Assembly (NCBI GenBank): GCA_020636215.1
Contig: JACJYG010000022.1
Span: forward strand, 1 to 28,028
Reading direction: 5' to 3'
From: Lewinellaceae bacterium
GTDB lineage: Bacteria > Bacteroidota > Bacteroidia > Chitinophagales > Saprospiraceae
Length of the DNA stretch: 28,028 bases
In this document: one piece after another, positions 9,420 through 17,726 of the stretch
Numbering within the stretch: the stretch's first letter is position 1
How the letters are laid out: every line of letters starts with the position of its first letter
The notes under the pieces: model-generated
Told to the model about the DNA's origin: nothing
The model's input: the letters and a program-made list of their open reading frames with translations, nothing else
Database searches by the model: none
Program-made: the position numbers and the translations under genes

Positions 9420-10195
9420 TCTACCTTAAGGTTTTTTCTTAAAGTACCTTATTGGCACACCACAAGCCATTTTCTGAATTTTGTCTTGTTATTAAATTTT
9501 AAAAATAATACAAGATGGAAAAGAAAATAATTGCGGTTGTTGGTGCGACCGGATTACAAGGTAAAGGGGTAGTTAGCGCTTTAACAAAAGAAGGTTCTTT
9601 TAAAGTAAGAGCCATTACCCGAAATCCTGATAAATATGAAGGCAAAGCTCATGAGGTAGTACAAGGTGATCTAACAGACCTTGATTCACTAACTGCTGCT
9701 TTCAAAGATGCTCATGGTGTTTTTGTTGTAACCAATTTTTGGGAAGGTGCTGATGAAGTTGCACAAGGAAAAACGGCCATCCAGGCTGCAAAAAATGCTA
9801 ATGTAGATCATTTCATTTGGTCAACGTTGCCCAACGTTGAAGAAATAAGCCAGAGGAAATTCGAGGTCCCTCATTTTACAGGTAAAGCAAAAGTTGACGA
9901 ATTAGTAAAAAATGCCGGATTTGCTCACTATACATTCGTTCAGCCTCCTTTTTATTTTCAGAATTTTTTTGGGCAATTATCTGCTCAGGCTCAACAAGAT
10001 GGCTCTCTAGGTTGGACTCTCCCAATTGATCCGACAAAAAGAGTGATCCATATGGCAGATATAAACGACTTGGGGAAAGTGGTTGCCGGGGCATTTATAA
10101 ATCCAGAAAAAGTAGGTAAAGGAAGTTATCTATCCCTAGCCACCGAGACTAATAGCTTCAATGACGTTTTAGTTGCTTTTAAAGCAAATGGTAAG

Positions 10196-10202
10196 GAGTA
10201 TA
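10196..10202. repeat. Target-site duplication, left copy
   Basis: GAGTATA; identical to 11967-11973. Removing one copy together with the element restores the reductase reading frame. Confidence 0.88.
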
Positions 10203-11966
10203 CTCACATTTCGGTTAAAAAAATATTAGTTCCCGTCAGGGAAACGTTCTTTGGAGAAACGGATGCAAATAACGACGGAACGCTTGGAAGACCTCCCATT
10301 CCTATCAGGCTTTTTGAACCAAAGCGGCATGCCCGGTCTGCTAGACGAACACTTTCCGGTACATGGCTCCTGGCAGGGGCCGGGCTACGGCAAGACAGCC
10401 ATGGGCTTGTTGCTTTACGTACTCAGCGAGGGCAAGCATGACTTATATGGCATAGAATCCTGGGCCTGTGAAAGAGTCGAGGTGCTTAAGTGGTTGCTTG
10501 ATTGCCCCGATTTTAAGCCGAAGCATTTGAGCGACGACCGACTAGGCATCTTGCTGGAACGCTTCAATGGTAGAGCTATGAAAGTTTTCAACTAGCCCAT
10601 AACCAAGGTTTGCTAAAAGCCTATGAGTTGGAAAGCCAAAGCGTAGCTCGGCTGGACAGCGTAAAAGCTCAAAGTTTCTGCGATGCTAACGAGCTTTTCG
10701 GCAAGGGCCATAAACAAACCAATAAGCGGGAGGATTTAGTAAGCCTCAAAGCTATGATGGTTGATTTAGACCCGCTGGTACTTTGCCAATGAGTACGCTA
10801 ATTGTGCGCGGCAACCGGGCTGACGACCAGCTTTATACCCTTACCATAGAAAAGTACCTGGGCAGAAGGGCTCAGGCGCAAGGGCATGCTTTTTGTCGCA
10901 GACAGCAAATTGGGCAACCTGCCCAACTGGGCATTTATTGCCCACAGCGGCAATTATTACCTGTCTCCTTTAGCCCTCAAACAGTTCAGCCTGGCTGAGC
11001 TGGACGAAGCCCTCAACTGGATAGAGGACACCCAAGCGCTTCAGGTTCCTTTCTACGGCCACCGCTACGAAGAAGGCGAGTTGCCCGAAGGGCAGAGCCA
11101 ACCCAAGGCATTTTGCGCCGAGTTGCCCAGCCAAACAAAATCGGGCCCCGTTACAGGCTTGAGCTGGCAACACCGCCTCCTGGCTGTTTGCAACGTAGAG
11201 ATGCGGCAAAAGCAGCTGGCCAGCCTCGAACAGCGCTGCGAGCAAGCCATCATACAGATCCAGGAACGCTTTATCCCCAAGCGGGGCCGCAAGCGCATAA
11301 CCGCTGTGGGGCAAGCCCAGGCTATTGTCGACCAAGCGCTCCAACAGCACAAGGCTCAGGGCTTGCTTGAAGTACACATTATAGAGCCTCGCAAGGCCAA
11401 AGGGCACTTTGAGGTAAGTTGCGCGCTCAATAAAGAGGCTTATCAACAGGCTCAAAACCGGGCAGGCTGGTGCGTGTATGCCACTAATGCTCCTGAGCAA
11501 ATGCTAGGCCCTTACGATTTGTTGCGTATTTACCGCCAGCAGTTTCGCATTGAGCAGCAGTTTCACAACCTGCTTAATAAGTGTACCGCCCTGCAGCCCA
11601 TCCTGCTGCACAAGCCCAACCGTATCGAGGCCTTGGTTAGGTTCCTGGCCATCGCCTTACAATTCGTTGCCCTGATACAACATCAAACTCGAGAAAATAT
11701 GGCTGTACGGCAACAGCCTTACTTAACCAACTTGATACCAGGGAACCCGGGCAGGAAGGTGTATCAACCCAATACCGCTATGTTGCTCAGGGTATTTAGC
11801 GCCATAGGCTTGGTTGTCATAACGGCCGATGATGGCTCTGTATCATACCATGTCACAGGGCTGAACAGCCTCCACCAACAGATTGTCAGCTTAGCTGGGC
11901 TGAGGCCCGATACCTACTTGCATCCGTCTTGTCAAAGAACTGATCGAATTTTAACCGAAATGTGAG
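10203..11966 (+). mobile_element. IS1634-like insertion sequence (1,764 bp)
   Basis: Perfect 18-bp terminal inverted repeats, CTCACATTTCGGTTAAAA at 10203-10220 and its complement at 11949-11966; with mismatches the match extends to about 25 of 30 bp. The element is flanked by the direct duplication GAGTATA (10196-10202 and 11967-11973); a G on both sides makes 8 bp also possible. It carries one DDE transposase gene running rightward, now frameshifted. The transposase stop codon lies inside the right inverted repeat. Confidence 0.9.
10263..11965 (+). pseudogene. IS1634-family (IS4-like DDE) transposase, frameshifted
   Basis: The native protein would be about 565 residues. The N-terminal part has the family's leading domain (LLDEHFPVH, then KPKHLSDDRLGILLERF). 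The catalytic core shows RLDSVKA (first Asp), MLFVADSKLGN (second Asp) and YRQQFRIEQQFH (Glu motif). The frame is broken at least three times: near 10575-10580 (native continuation ESFQLAHNQGLLKAYEL), near 10785 (MSTLIVRGNRADDQLYTL) and near 10875 (MLFVADSKLGN). From about 10886 to the TGA at 11963-11965 the frame is intact. The element is therefore unlikely to move by itself although its ends are perfect. Confidence 0.82.
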
Positions 11967-11973
11967 GAGTATA
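11967..11973. repeat. Target-site duplication, right copy
   Basis: GAGTATA, directly outside the right inverted repeat. Confidence 0.88.
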
Positions 11974-12168
11974 GTTTTAACCATGTGCCAAGAGAAGTAT
12001 TTTCCAACTTCTTTGAAGGGGCGGGTGAACTTGCCCAAATGTTTGCCTATTTCGAAGCTCACACTTACATGGGGCCAAATGCTGATAAGCAAATTGAATT
12101 AGCTAAAGAAATTGCAACGGAGAAGTTTACTTCTCTGAACGATTGGATTAAACAAAACGCCAATTAAC

Positions 12169-12669
12169 ATGAAAAAAATAGGAATAGCGTTGTTAGCCTT
12201 ATTTTTTATGGCTTCATGCAACGAAAAGGAAAACAAAGAAATAGATGTTGACACAACTCAAAAAGTAGAAATCATGCAAAAGCAGGAAAAAGAAAAAATT
12301 GAAGCCTTATTGAGCGAATACAAAAAATCACTCAACACCTCGGACGCAAAACTAGCTCAAAGTTTATATACAAAAGACGGTATCTTTATGCCAACGGAAG
12401 CGCCTTCGGCGATCGGCGCCGAGAATATCCTGAAATCTTACGAATACATATTCTCACAAATCCAACTGAACATTGAGTTTTTTATTGAAGAAATAGAGAT
12501 AGAAAATGATTTCGCGTTCGCAACAACCAGTTCAGAGGGCACGACATTGATCCGTGCAACCGGCGATACCATACCAGAAGCCAACAGAGAGCTGTTTGTC
12601 TTTGAAAAGGTGGATGATGATTGGAAGATCGCCAGGTACATGTTCAACAAAACCAGCCCGCAGAAATAA
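12169..12669 (+). CDS. Lipoprotein with NTF2/SnoaL-like (DUF4440-type) domain
   Basis: 166 residues, ATG 12169, one base after the stop of the split reductase, so the two were probably one operon. The N-terminus MKKIGIALLALFFMASC is a lipoprotein signal peptide with the lipid-attachment Cys at 17, followed by a charged linker. Residues ~40-160 match the NTF2-like fold used by SnoaL/DUF4440 proteins: IEALLSEYKKSLNTSDAKLA, LYTKDGIFMPTEAPSAIG and a final strand VDDDWKIARYMFN. The fold forms a cone-shaped dimer that binds small ligands or acts as an isomerase; no catalytic residue can be named with confidence. Predicted to be anchored in the periplasm or outer membrane. Transcription may now be lowered by the upstream insertion sequence. 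Confidence 0.85.
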   Translation: MKKIGIALLALFFMASCNEKENKEIDVDTTQKVEIMQKQEKEKIEALLSEYKKSLNTSDAKLAQSLYTKDGIFMPTEAPSAIGAENILKSYEYIFSQIQLNIEFFIEEIEIENDFAFATTSSEGTTLIRATGDTIPEANRELFVFEKVDDDWKIARYMFNKTSPQK

Positions 12670-12671
12670 TG

Positions 12672-12804
12672 ATGAAAGCAGCAGTCACAACCAAAGCAGT
12701 TTTACATCGGAGAATCCAAGGATCTTTCCAGGGAATTATTGCAGGAATTTATCAATGGCGTTGAGCGCGAAAATATCCGCCTCAACATTGATAGCATTTT
12801 TAGG
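12672..12804 (+). pseudogene. Remnant of a quinone-oxidoreductase-like (MDR) gene
   Basis: ATG 12672 opens MKAAVTTK, a typical start of zinc-type or quinone oxidoreductases. The next bases, in another frame from 12694, give KQFYIGESKDLSRELLQEF and NIRLNIDSIF, like the C-terminal region before the last helix of that family. The whole middle of the gene is missing, and the end is cut by the repeat at 12805. The assignment rests on short stretches. Confidence 0.4.
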
Positions 12805-13034
12805 CTAGTGCTCCATACTGCTGGACATTTTTTGGACACAGAGTACGCAGACCTGCCTGCCCGCCTGCTGTGCCGCAGGCCGACAGGCAGGCAGGGAAAA
12901 CACAGAGCCACACAGAGGCTTGATTATCAACGGAAAAACTTTGTGTATCTCTATGTTGGACTCGGTGCGTTCTGTGTCCAAAACCATTTTGTCCAGTAGT
13001 GTGCTAGTGCACCGGGAACGAAGTTGTTGAGCTT
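12805..13034. repeat. Intergenic repeat element with imperfect inverted ends
   Basis: The arms 12805-12842 and 12971-13007 are imperfect inverted repeats about 37 bp long (both contain CTGGACA and TTGGACACAGA). Inside lies a smaller palindrome built on CCTGCCTGCC / GGCAGGCAGG (~12854-12897) and the phrase CACAGAGCCACACAGAGG. A ~30-bp tail (13005-13034) matches 17626-17655 in inverted orientation. No coding content. Confidence 0.6.
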
Positions 13035-13184
13035 TGGGTGTTGGATCGATTGAATCCAACTTTAATCGATAAGGCTTAATTAAGTCCTGTGTTACTTCAT
13101 CAATAAACTAAACCCCTTACTTGAGAAGGCGGAAAAGTGAGTCCCTTTATCGGGTCCTTTTTTAGAAAAACCCTGAAAATATAG

Positions 13185-13217
13185 CTGGCTATCCGTACCT
13201 TTATAGTGGATAGCCAG
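13185..13217. promoter_or_regulatory. Inverted repeat upstream of the AraC-type gene
   Basis: CTGGCTATCC (13185-13194) and GGATAGCCAG (13208-13217) form a perfect 10-bp inverted repeat with a 13-nt spacer. It ends 24 bp before the AraC ATG at 13242. It could be an operator or a leader hairpin; no poly-U follows, so it is not a standard terminator. Confidence 0.45.
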
Positions 13218-13241
13218 ATTTTGCAGCCAATTCAAAACTCA

Positions 13242-14102
13242 ATGATAATTGAGCACAAGAAAATAGAAAAGAATAAGAAAGTAGTATTTGAAACTATTGT
13301 TTCTGATTCCCGGGACACTTTCAATTTTCGACTGAAAGATGAGGCTTGCTTTGTACATGTAAAACATGGAACTCATGTGGCTATTTCTCCTTCAGAAGTA
13401 ATGGAATTACCAGAAGGCAATCTAGCATTTTCGGTGGGAGAAAACCTTATTCTAAAGGCATATCCAAATATTGATAACGGAATATATCAAACGACTATCA
13501 TTCATATTGATAGAGAAACCACTTTGAAGACACTTGCTCACAATTTTCCTGATATTAGCTCCTCAAAAGAGAGCGCGTATAGCTTTGATACAATTACAGG
13601 AAAGCCTTGCGTTATTACTCAAAACTACATAGAAGGAATACTTCATTATTTCAACAACCCGCATATCATTACGAATGAAATAATAGCGCTAAAAGTCAAG
13701 GAAATTTTGTTCCTTTTATTGAGATCGAAAAAGGCGAAACAAGTAACATCACTTTTAGAAGGCTTTGTAAACAGAGATACCAAAAGCTTCAAAAACACTG
13801 TAGAGAATCATTTATTTAATGATATTTCTCTAAATGAACTCGCCCACTTGTGTAACATGAGCCTTTCTACTTTTAAAAGACATTTTAAGAAGATTTACAA
13901 TGCTACTCCAACAGATTACATCATTGAACGAAGACTCGAAAACTCACGCAAACTCCTGGCCACATCTGGACAATCCATCATAGATATAGCCTTAGCTTCA
14001 GGCTTTAAATCTGTCAGCCATTATTCAAGAAAGTTCAAAGGAAAATACGGTATTCCACCCTCGCAATATAAATTGACCTTCTCAGAGCTTGTTTGGAGGT
14101 AG
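13242..14102 (+). CDS. AraC-family transcription regulator
   Basis: 286 residues from ATG 13242 (MIIEHKKIEKNKKVVFE); a GTG at 13206 would add 12 residues encoded by the inverted repeat and is less likely. The first ~170 residues form an AraC-type ligand or effector domain without clear similarity. The C-terminal ~95 residues carry two helix-turn-helix units: ISLNELAHLCNMSLSTFKRH and, after the linker helix, IIDIALASGFKSVSHYSRKF, followed by YGIPPSQYK, the AraC/XylS signature. The gene is AT-rich. Its last codons (SELVWR and the stop) lie inside the left arm of a 172-bp inverted-repeat element, so the native tail was probably replaced. Expected to bind DNA in the cytoplasm; target unknown. Confidence 0.9.
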   Translation: MIIEHKKIEKNKKVVFETIVSDSRDTFNFRLKDEACFVHVKHGTHVAISPSEVMELPEGNLAFSVGENLILKAYPNIDNGIYQTTIIHIDRETTLKTLAHNFPDISSSKESAYSFDTITGKPCVITQNYIEGILHYFNNPHIITNEIIALKVKEILFLLLRSKKAKQVTSLLEGFVNRDTKSFKNTVENHLFNDISLNELAHLCNMSLSTFKRHFKKIYNATPTDYIIERRLENSRKLLATSGQSIIDIALASGFKSVSHYSRKFKGKYGIPPSQYKLTFSELVWR

Positions 14103-14251
14103 TGCTTTGGTAGCGAAAAAGGCCGATTTTGGGTTCTCATGAAGGCATTTTTGGGCTTCATAGTGGCGCTATGGGGCGAAAAAATGGCGAAATGCGGTTC
14201 CAAAAGCGGACTTTTGCAGCCCAAATGACTACCTCCAAACAAGCTCTGAGA
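14080..14251. repeat. 172-bp MITE-like element with perfect 24-bp inverted ends
   Basis: 14080-14103 and 14228-14251 are exact inverted copies (beginning TCTCAGAGCTTGTTTGG). No transposase is inside. No target duplication is evident. The left end overlaps the final codons and stop of the AraC gene. Confidence 0.75.
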
Positions 14252-14360
14252 CAAATAGTTGATCCTCCGAAGCAAACTACCTCTCTTTGTCAGCCTTAAC
14301 TTTGTAGAAGGAAATAAGTGATCGTTTCACACTACAGGTTAATTCACAAATAATACAGTT

Positions 14361-14666
14361 ATGGAAGACAAAAAGTCATTTTTAGTAATTAACGCCATCG
14401 TTAACAAACAAAACATGGCTGAACTTCAGGAATATTTAGGGCGTGTCATGCAGATTTTCGGGAAAAATGGTGGCAAACCAGTTGGACGACATAAAACCAT
14501 TGAACAATTGTCGGGTGAAGATTCGCCTGAAATGATAGCCATCATCGAGTTTGCAGACTCTGGAGTCATTAATGAGATGGCTAAAGGAGAAGAATTCATG
14601 GCCTTATCCGACATGAGGTCGAGGGTGTTCCGTAAACTTAATATGATGATTTGCGAAGGCATGTAA
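14361..14666 (+). CDS. Small DUF1330-like (dimeric alpha+beta barrel) protein
   Basis: 101 residues, ATG 14361, TAA 14664-14666. The pattern SFLVINAIVNKQNMAELQEY, GGKPVGRHKTIEQLSG, PEMIAIIEFADSGVINEMAK and then EFMALSDMRS matches the beta-alpha-beta layout and the 'iieF...e.y..l...R' region of DUF1330/ABM-type ferredoxin-like proteins, which are normally ~95-110 residues. The biochemical role of this family is not settled. It is cytoplasmic, with no signal peptide. The next open frame on the same strand is only a 24-residue fragment. Confidence 0.65.
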   Translation: MEDKKSFLVINAIVNKQNMAELQEYLGRVMQIFGKNGGKPVGRHKTIEQLSGEDSPEMIAIIEFADSGVINEMAKGEEFMALSDMRSRVFRKLNMMICEGM

Positions 14667-14671
14667 AATCT

Positions 14672-14746
14672 ATGGTCATGAAGAACAACTTGAAAATTGA
14701 AGACAGGGATAAATTACAAGAATGGGCAAAAGATCCATTGAAATAG
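14672..14746 (+). pseudogene. 24-residue gene fragment
   Basis: ATG 14672 to TAG 14744-14746 encodes MVMKNNLKIEDRDKLQEWAK plus four residues. It lies 5 bp after the previous stop and looks like the start of a longer protein cut at ~14746, where homology to a gene on the other strand begins. I do not recognise the parent gene. Confidence 0.3.
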
Positions 14747-14872
14747 CAGTGAGCCATAACAATCCACTTTAATCGTGTTGGGTTCTGTTGCTTCCATCTG
14801 AGCTTTCAGTTCCTCGGATTCACCGGGTTTTGCTGTCCATTTGTAAACGACTGTGATTTCTTGATTTGACAT
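14714..14872 (-). pseudogene. Truncated ABM-type quinol monooxygenase
   Basis: From ATG 14872 the frame gives MSNQEITVVYKWTAKPGESE, then ELKAQMEATEPNTIKVDCY. This is the N-terminal half of antibiotic-biosynthesis-monooxygenase-like proteins (normally ~95-105 residues), with a probable internal loss of about eight residues after ELKA. After DCY (about 14756) homology stops and the frame runs out at 14714 across the junction with the fragment on the plus strand. A deletion joining two genes explains both. Between here and 15153 I see no gene, only a small palindrome (GGCTGCAGCC near 14994). Confidence 0.5.
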
Positions 14873-15152
14873 TTTTAAGTTTTTATGATTAAAAAATTCC
14901 TTCGCTCTTGATCCCGCCTTCTTGTGTGAAATGATGGCCTTGTCCGGTATAAGTGTCAAACATACGAAAGATAAGAAGCTCTCGTTAGCGCAAGGCTGCA
15001 GCCTCGCTGCAGTACAACTAGGTAATGTCAGAAACAGCTCCAAATTTATTCCTTTTCATCATTCATCATGATATTCCTCATTGCATTTCTAGGTAAAAAG
15101 TACTATCGTTTCAGGACGGTTAGGAGGGAAGAGTGATTAAAAATTTGACATC

Positions 15153-17345
15153 ATGGCAAATTCTATCGCATTCGGTTATCCGCTGGTATTTGGAGTGGAT
15201 CAAACCGTTTTCAGCAGGGTAATAGAAGCGCTGTATGAAGGCCCCGAAAATCCGAATAGTAATACCATCACTATACCGGATACATTTTCTCTTGGCAACA
15301 TACCAGAATTGGGAAAAGAGGCCTTTGCTTTCATTACCAAACCCTATCTAAAGGTTGGTGCTTCACGGGCCGACGTGGTTAGGAACATTACACTGTGTAT
15401 AGACAATCTGGATATAGTTTTAAGCGATACTCCGGATCAGGACCAGCTGTTTCGCGATCAGGGAAGGGTTCTGGCGGAAGGACTTTTGGATATTGAACCC
15501 GTGACACAGAACCTGATCATTGATTTTAATCAAACGGAAAAAGACGACGTACATGCCCCGGATGCAAACCCATTAGTCGAAAAAGCCATCAAAAACTTTT
15601 TACCGGCTATATTGCATAACCGGATCGGAAAGAGAGCTATTTCAATCATGACCCCTCAGTTAGCAGCGTGGGGCTTGAATACGTATAACATTGCCGTTTT
15701 GCCACAAAGCGCCCCATCCGCCGTGGCACTCGCTTTTTACGATCCGAACAGCCTGAAGACGAAGGGGGACATCCCCTCATTACAGAGCTTTTTACCTGCC
15801 GACAAGCTGTTTCAGGTGCGTATAGCTCCGGAATTTTTAGTAGAAGGCATCATTCAACGTAGGATGGGGTCCATGGAGGAACTCCTGAGGTCGAATCAGG
15901 TGACGATGACGATGAACCTGCAGGATGGCAAACTGGCGATAAAGCTGGAAACCACCCGCAAGTTCGGATTATTAAGCTTAAATGTGGACTGCAATATCGA
16001 TCTCGAGTTCCTGCTCGACCAGGAGACGAACGTTTTGAGGGCGGCCCTCAAATCAGTGAATTTTGACTATTCGGGAGGGCTTTCTCACTTTCTGGTATTA
16101 TTTGAGGATATGGTTGATGAATATGAAAAAAATGCCAAGGCTCTCATTGAACAGCGCCTTGGAAACCTGGACATCGACCTGGGAACATTGTTAGGAAATA
16201 TGGATTCGGCGTATCCGTTTTTTGAGGCGGTTGATGTGTCTTCGGACGGAATGCTCCTTTCCGGAACCCTCGAAACCGGCAGGATCAGAAGTGCCGGCTG
16301 TGTGGCAGAGGCATTTACCTTTCTTGGGAATGAACCGAACAGTAAGGCCAAACTCAATCCTACTCAGGATATAGCGGTCCTGCCGACAGAGGAACGGGAA
16401 GTAAACCTGTTCAGCACTACGCTTGGGTATTTGAAATACGATTTGTTGAACCGTTCGGTGAAAGCATCTGGTGATTATACATCTGATGATACGCTGGATG
16501 TCATTGCCGATTCCGGCGTCACCCACTTCGGGCGGGTGGGTGTTGACACCTTCAGAGATCCGAATATTGCTTTTAAAAAAGGGCCGGTCACTTTATCCTC
16601 AGCAGATGGGTTGTTCAACCGGGTATTTCTCTTTAAGAACTCCCTGGGCTACCTCGTCAAGTTTCAGCTCCGGCCGGGCCCTCCGGAAAAGCCATATTTA
16701 CTGCGTTGGGTGATGTACCAGCCTCCGGTTGAGCCGGCGATCAGTATCGATTTCAGGCGAAACGGGACGATCCAAAACGAGTATTACGCAGAACCATTTC
16801 ACAAGCCGGGAGGCGGCGATTATTTCAAATGGGTTGGATCGGATCGGTATTACGCTGACCTTGACATTTTACTGACCCGCCTCCAGGCGATCAAGGGTGG
16901 AGGGTTCGATATTCACTGGGACTTGATTGGCACTGTTGGTGAGTTGGGCCCTGACCTGAGTGCCGGTTCACTTTCTGCTTTCCTGGGGGTCTTGACGGAA
17001 ACGCTGAAGGGTAAAGGATTCACGATAGAGGTGAAGGTAACCCTAACCGATATTTTTGGCCGGGTGTTTTCTGCCAGCCGAGTTTTCCAGGGGTCTGCTC
17101 CCTATGCGGTTCCACAAAAGGATGTACCCCAAATGAAAGGGCACTGGGATACGATCATCCCTGGCATCTGTGAGGATATCCTGGATGTTATTCAGGTGAT
17201 CAACGTCAAGCAGGTTGAATTTGGGCTCAAGAGAAGCGGAAAAAGTTACCTGGAAAACACCTTACTGGGAGTTGCCCTCGAGCTGGAAAAAGAACTGGCC
17301 CTGAGCGGCATAAAACCGGAATTGCCCGACGAAGTGTTCGCTTGA
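15153..17345 (+). CDS. Unrecognised 730-residue beta-rich protein
   Basis: ATG 15153, TGA 17343-17345. It has no signal peptide, membrane helix or coiled coil. The first ~350 residues alternate amphipathic strands with long helices (e.g. TMTMNLQDGKLAIKLETTRK, then LSLNVDCNIDLEFLLDQETN, then a helix LSHFLVLFEDMVDEYEKNAK), a layout that reminds me of lipid-binding TULIP/BPI-like domains; this is an impression of fold, not a detected family. The second half (~450-730) is rich in beta strands and aromatics (YLLRWVMYQPPVEPAISIDF, YFKWVGSDRYYADLDIL). A 47-residue pentapeptide-repeat protein starts within its stop codon (TGATG), so the two are translationally coupled and probably work together. Its own promoter must lie in the ~280 bp upstream. 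Function unknown. Confidence 0.85.
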   Translation: MANSIAFGYPLVFGVDQTVFSRVIEALYEGPENPNSNTITIPDTFSLGNIPELGKEAFAFITKPYLKVGASRADVVRNITLCIDNLDIVLSDTPDQDQLFRDQGRVLAEGLLDIEPVTQNLIIDFNQTEKDDVHAPDANPLVEKAIKNFLPAILHNRIGKRAISIMTPQLAAWGLNTYNIAVLPQSAPSAVALAFYDPNSLKTKGDIPSLQSFLPADKLFQVRIAPEFLVEGIIQRRMGSMEELLRSNQVTMTMNLQDGKLAIKLETTRKFGLLSLNVDCNIDLEFLLDQETNVLRAALKSVNFDYSGGLSHFLVLFEDMVDEYEKNAKALIEQRLGNLDIDLGTLLGNMDSAYPFFEAVDVSSDGMLLSGTLETGRIRSAGCVAEAFTFLGNEPNSKAKLNPTQDIAVLPTEEREVNLFSTTLGYLKYDLLNRSVKASGDYTSDDTLDVIADSGVTHFGRVGVDTFRDPNIAFKKGPVTLSSADGLFNRVFLFKNSLGYLVKFQLRPGPPEKPYLLRWVMYQPPVEPAISIDFRRNGTIQNEYYAEPFHKPGGGDYFKWVGSDRYYADLDILLTRLQAIKGGGFDIHWDLIGTVGELGPDLSAGSLSAFLGVLTETLKGKGFTIEVKVTLTDIFGRVFSASRVFQGSAPYAVPQKDVPQMKGHWDTIIPGICEDILDVIQVINVKQVEFGLKRSGKSYLENTLLGVALELEKELALSGIKPELPDEVFA

Positions 17346-17488
17346 TGAACACTTTAGAACTTGGGTTAAGAAGAACCAACCTTAAGAAAGCCAACTTAAA
17401 AGGCGCTGACTTTAGTAATGCTAACCTAAAGGGGGCTAAAGTAGATAGAGTAGACTGGATAGAAAAACTCAAAGAGTGGAATTCTTAA
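17345..17488 (+). CDS. 47-residue pentapeptide-repeat protein
   Basis: ATG 17345 overlaps the TGA of the preceding gene by one base (TGATG) and the frame ends at TAA 17486-17488. The product starts MNTLELGLRRTNLKKANLKG and continues ADFSNANLKGAKVDR, four to five consecutive A(N/D)LXX-type pentapeptides, and ends VDWIEKLKEWNS. Pentapeptide repeats form a right-handed beta-helix; such a short one can make only about one coil, so it may be a capping or accessory chain, or what remains of a longer gene. The start overlap argues for real translation. The region is AT-richer than the following repeat DNA. Confidence 0.6.
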   Translation: MNTLELGLRRTNLKKANLKGADFSNANLKGAKVDRVDWIEKLKEWNS

Positions 17489-17558
17489 ACAATTCTTTGG
17501 GCTCTTTTTCGCCCAGGCTACGTTGCTCCTCCCCTCCGTAGCTTCGGCTATGGGCGGT

Positions 17559-17580
17559 CCCCGACACTACGTGTACGGGG
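17559..17580. repeat. Hairpin repeat, copy 2
   Basis: CCCCG-ACAC, loop TAC, GTGT, one bulged A, CGGGG. Same architecture as the minus-strand copy at 8472-8493, with different loop and bulge bases. Confidence 0.5.
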
Positions 17581-17625
17581 CAGGCAGTCGCGCCTTGCCT
17601 GGCCGAAAAACAGCCTCAAATTATT

Positions 17626-17655
17626 GATCAACAACTTCGTTCCCGGCGCACTAGG
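17626..17655. repeat. ~30-bp repeat shared with 13005-13034 (inverted)
   Basis: TCAACAACTTCGTTCCCGG, one variable base, then GCACTAG; about 28 of 30 positions match the complement of 13005-13034. It is followed by a small hairpin GATTTCC-AAT-GGAAATC (17679-17695). The gap 17489-17726 otherwise holds no gene. Confidence 0.6.
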
Positions 17656-17726
17656 ACTTCCCGCTCAAGCTCCGTGACGATTTCCAATGGAAATCTACTG
17701 TGCTAGAGAGCGGGGCCCTACTACGC

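Larger units (their letters stand above)
9515..12167 (+). pseudogene. NmrA-like NAD(P)-binding reductase, split by an insertion sequence
   Basis: The coding halves are 9515-10202 and 11974-12167. With the insertion and one copy of its 7-bp target duplication removed, they join in frame (...KANGKEY-SFNHVPREVF...) to give 293 residues ending at TAA 12165-12167, the normal size for NmrA/HSCARG-type proteins. The N-terminus has the Rossmann motif VVGATGLQGKGVV (~7-19); FVVTNFWEG and IWSTLPNVEE match conserved family segments. The family binds NADP(H) and acts as redox sensor or atypical short-chain reductase. As it stands the first half reads into the insertion and gains a foreign tail ending at 10441, and the second half has no start of its own except an internal ATG at 11983. 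The interruption is clean, so the loss of function is recent. The lipoprotein gene starts 1 bp after its stop. Confidence 0.9.

Noticed and set aside
10203..10441. C-terminal 79 residues of the NmrA-like frame as a real domain
   Set aside because: This part is insertion-sequence DNA read out of frame after the interruption at 10202.
17648..17656. CACTAGGA at 17649-17656 as a second left attachment site
   Set aside because: Only 8 of 15 bases match (17652 region reads GCGCACTAGGAC) and it belongs to a repeat shared with 13005-13034.
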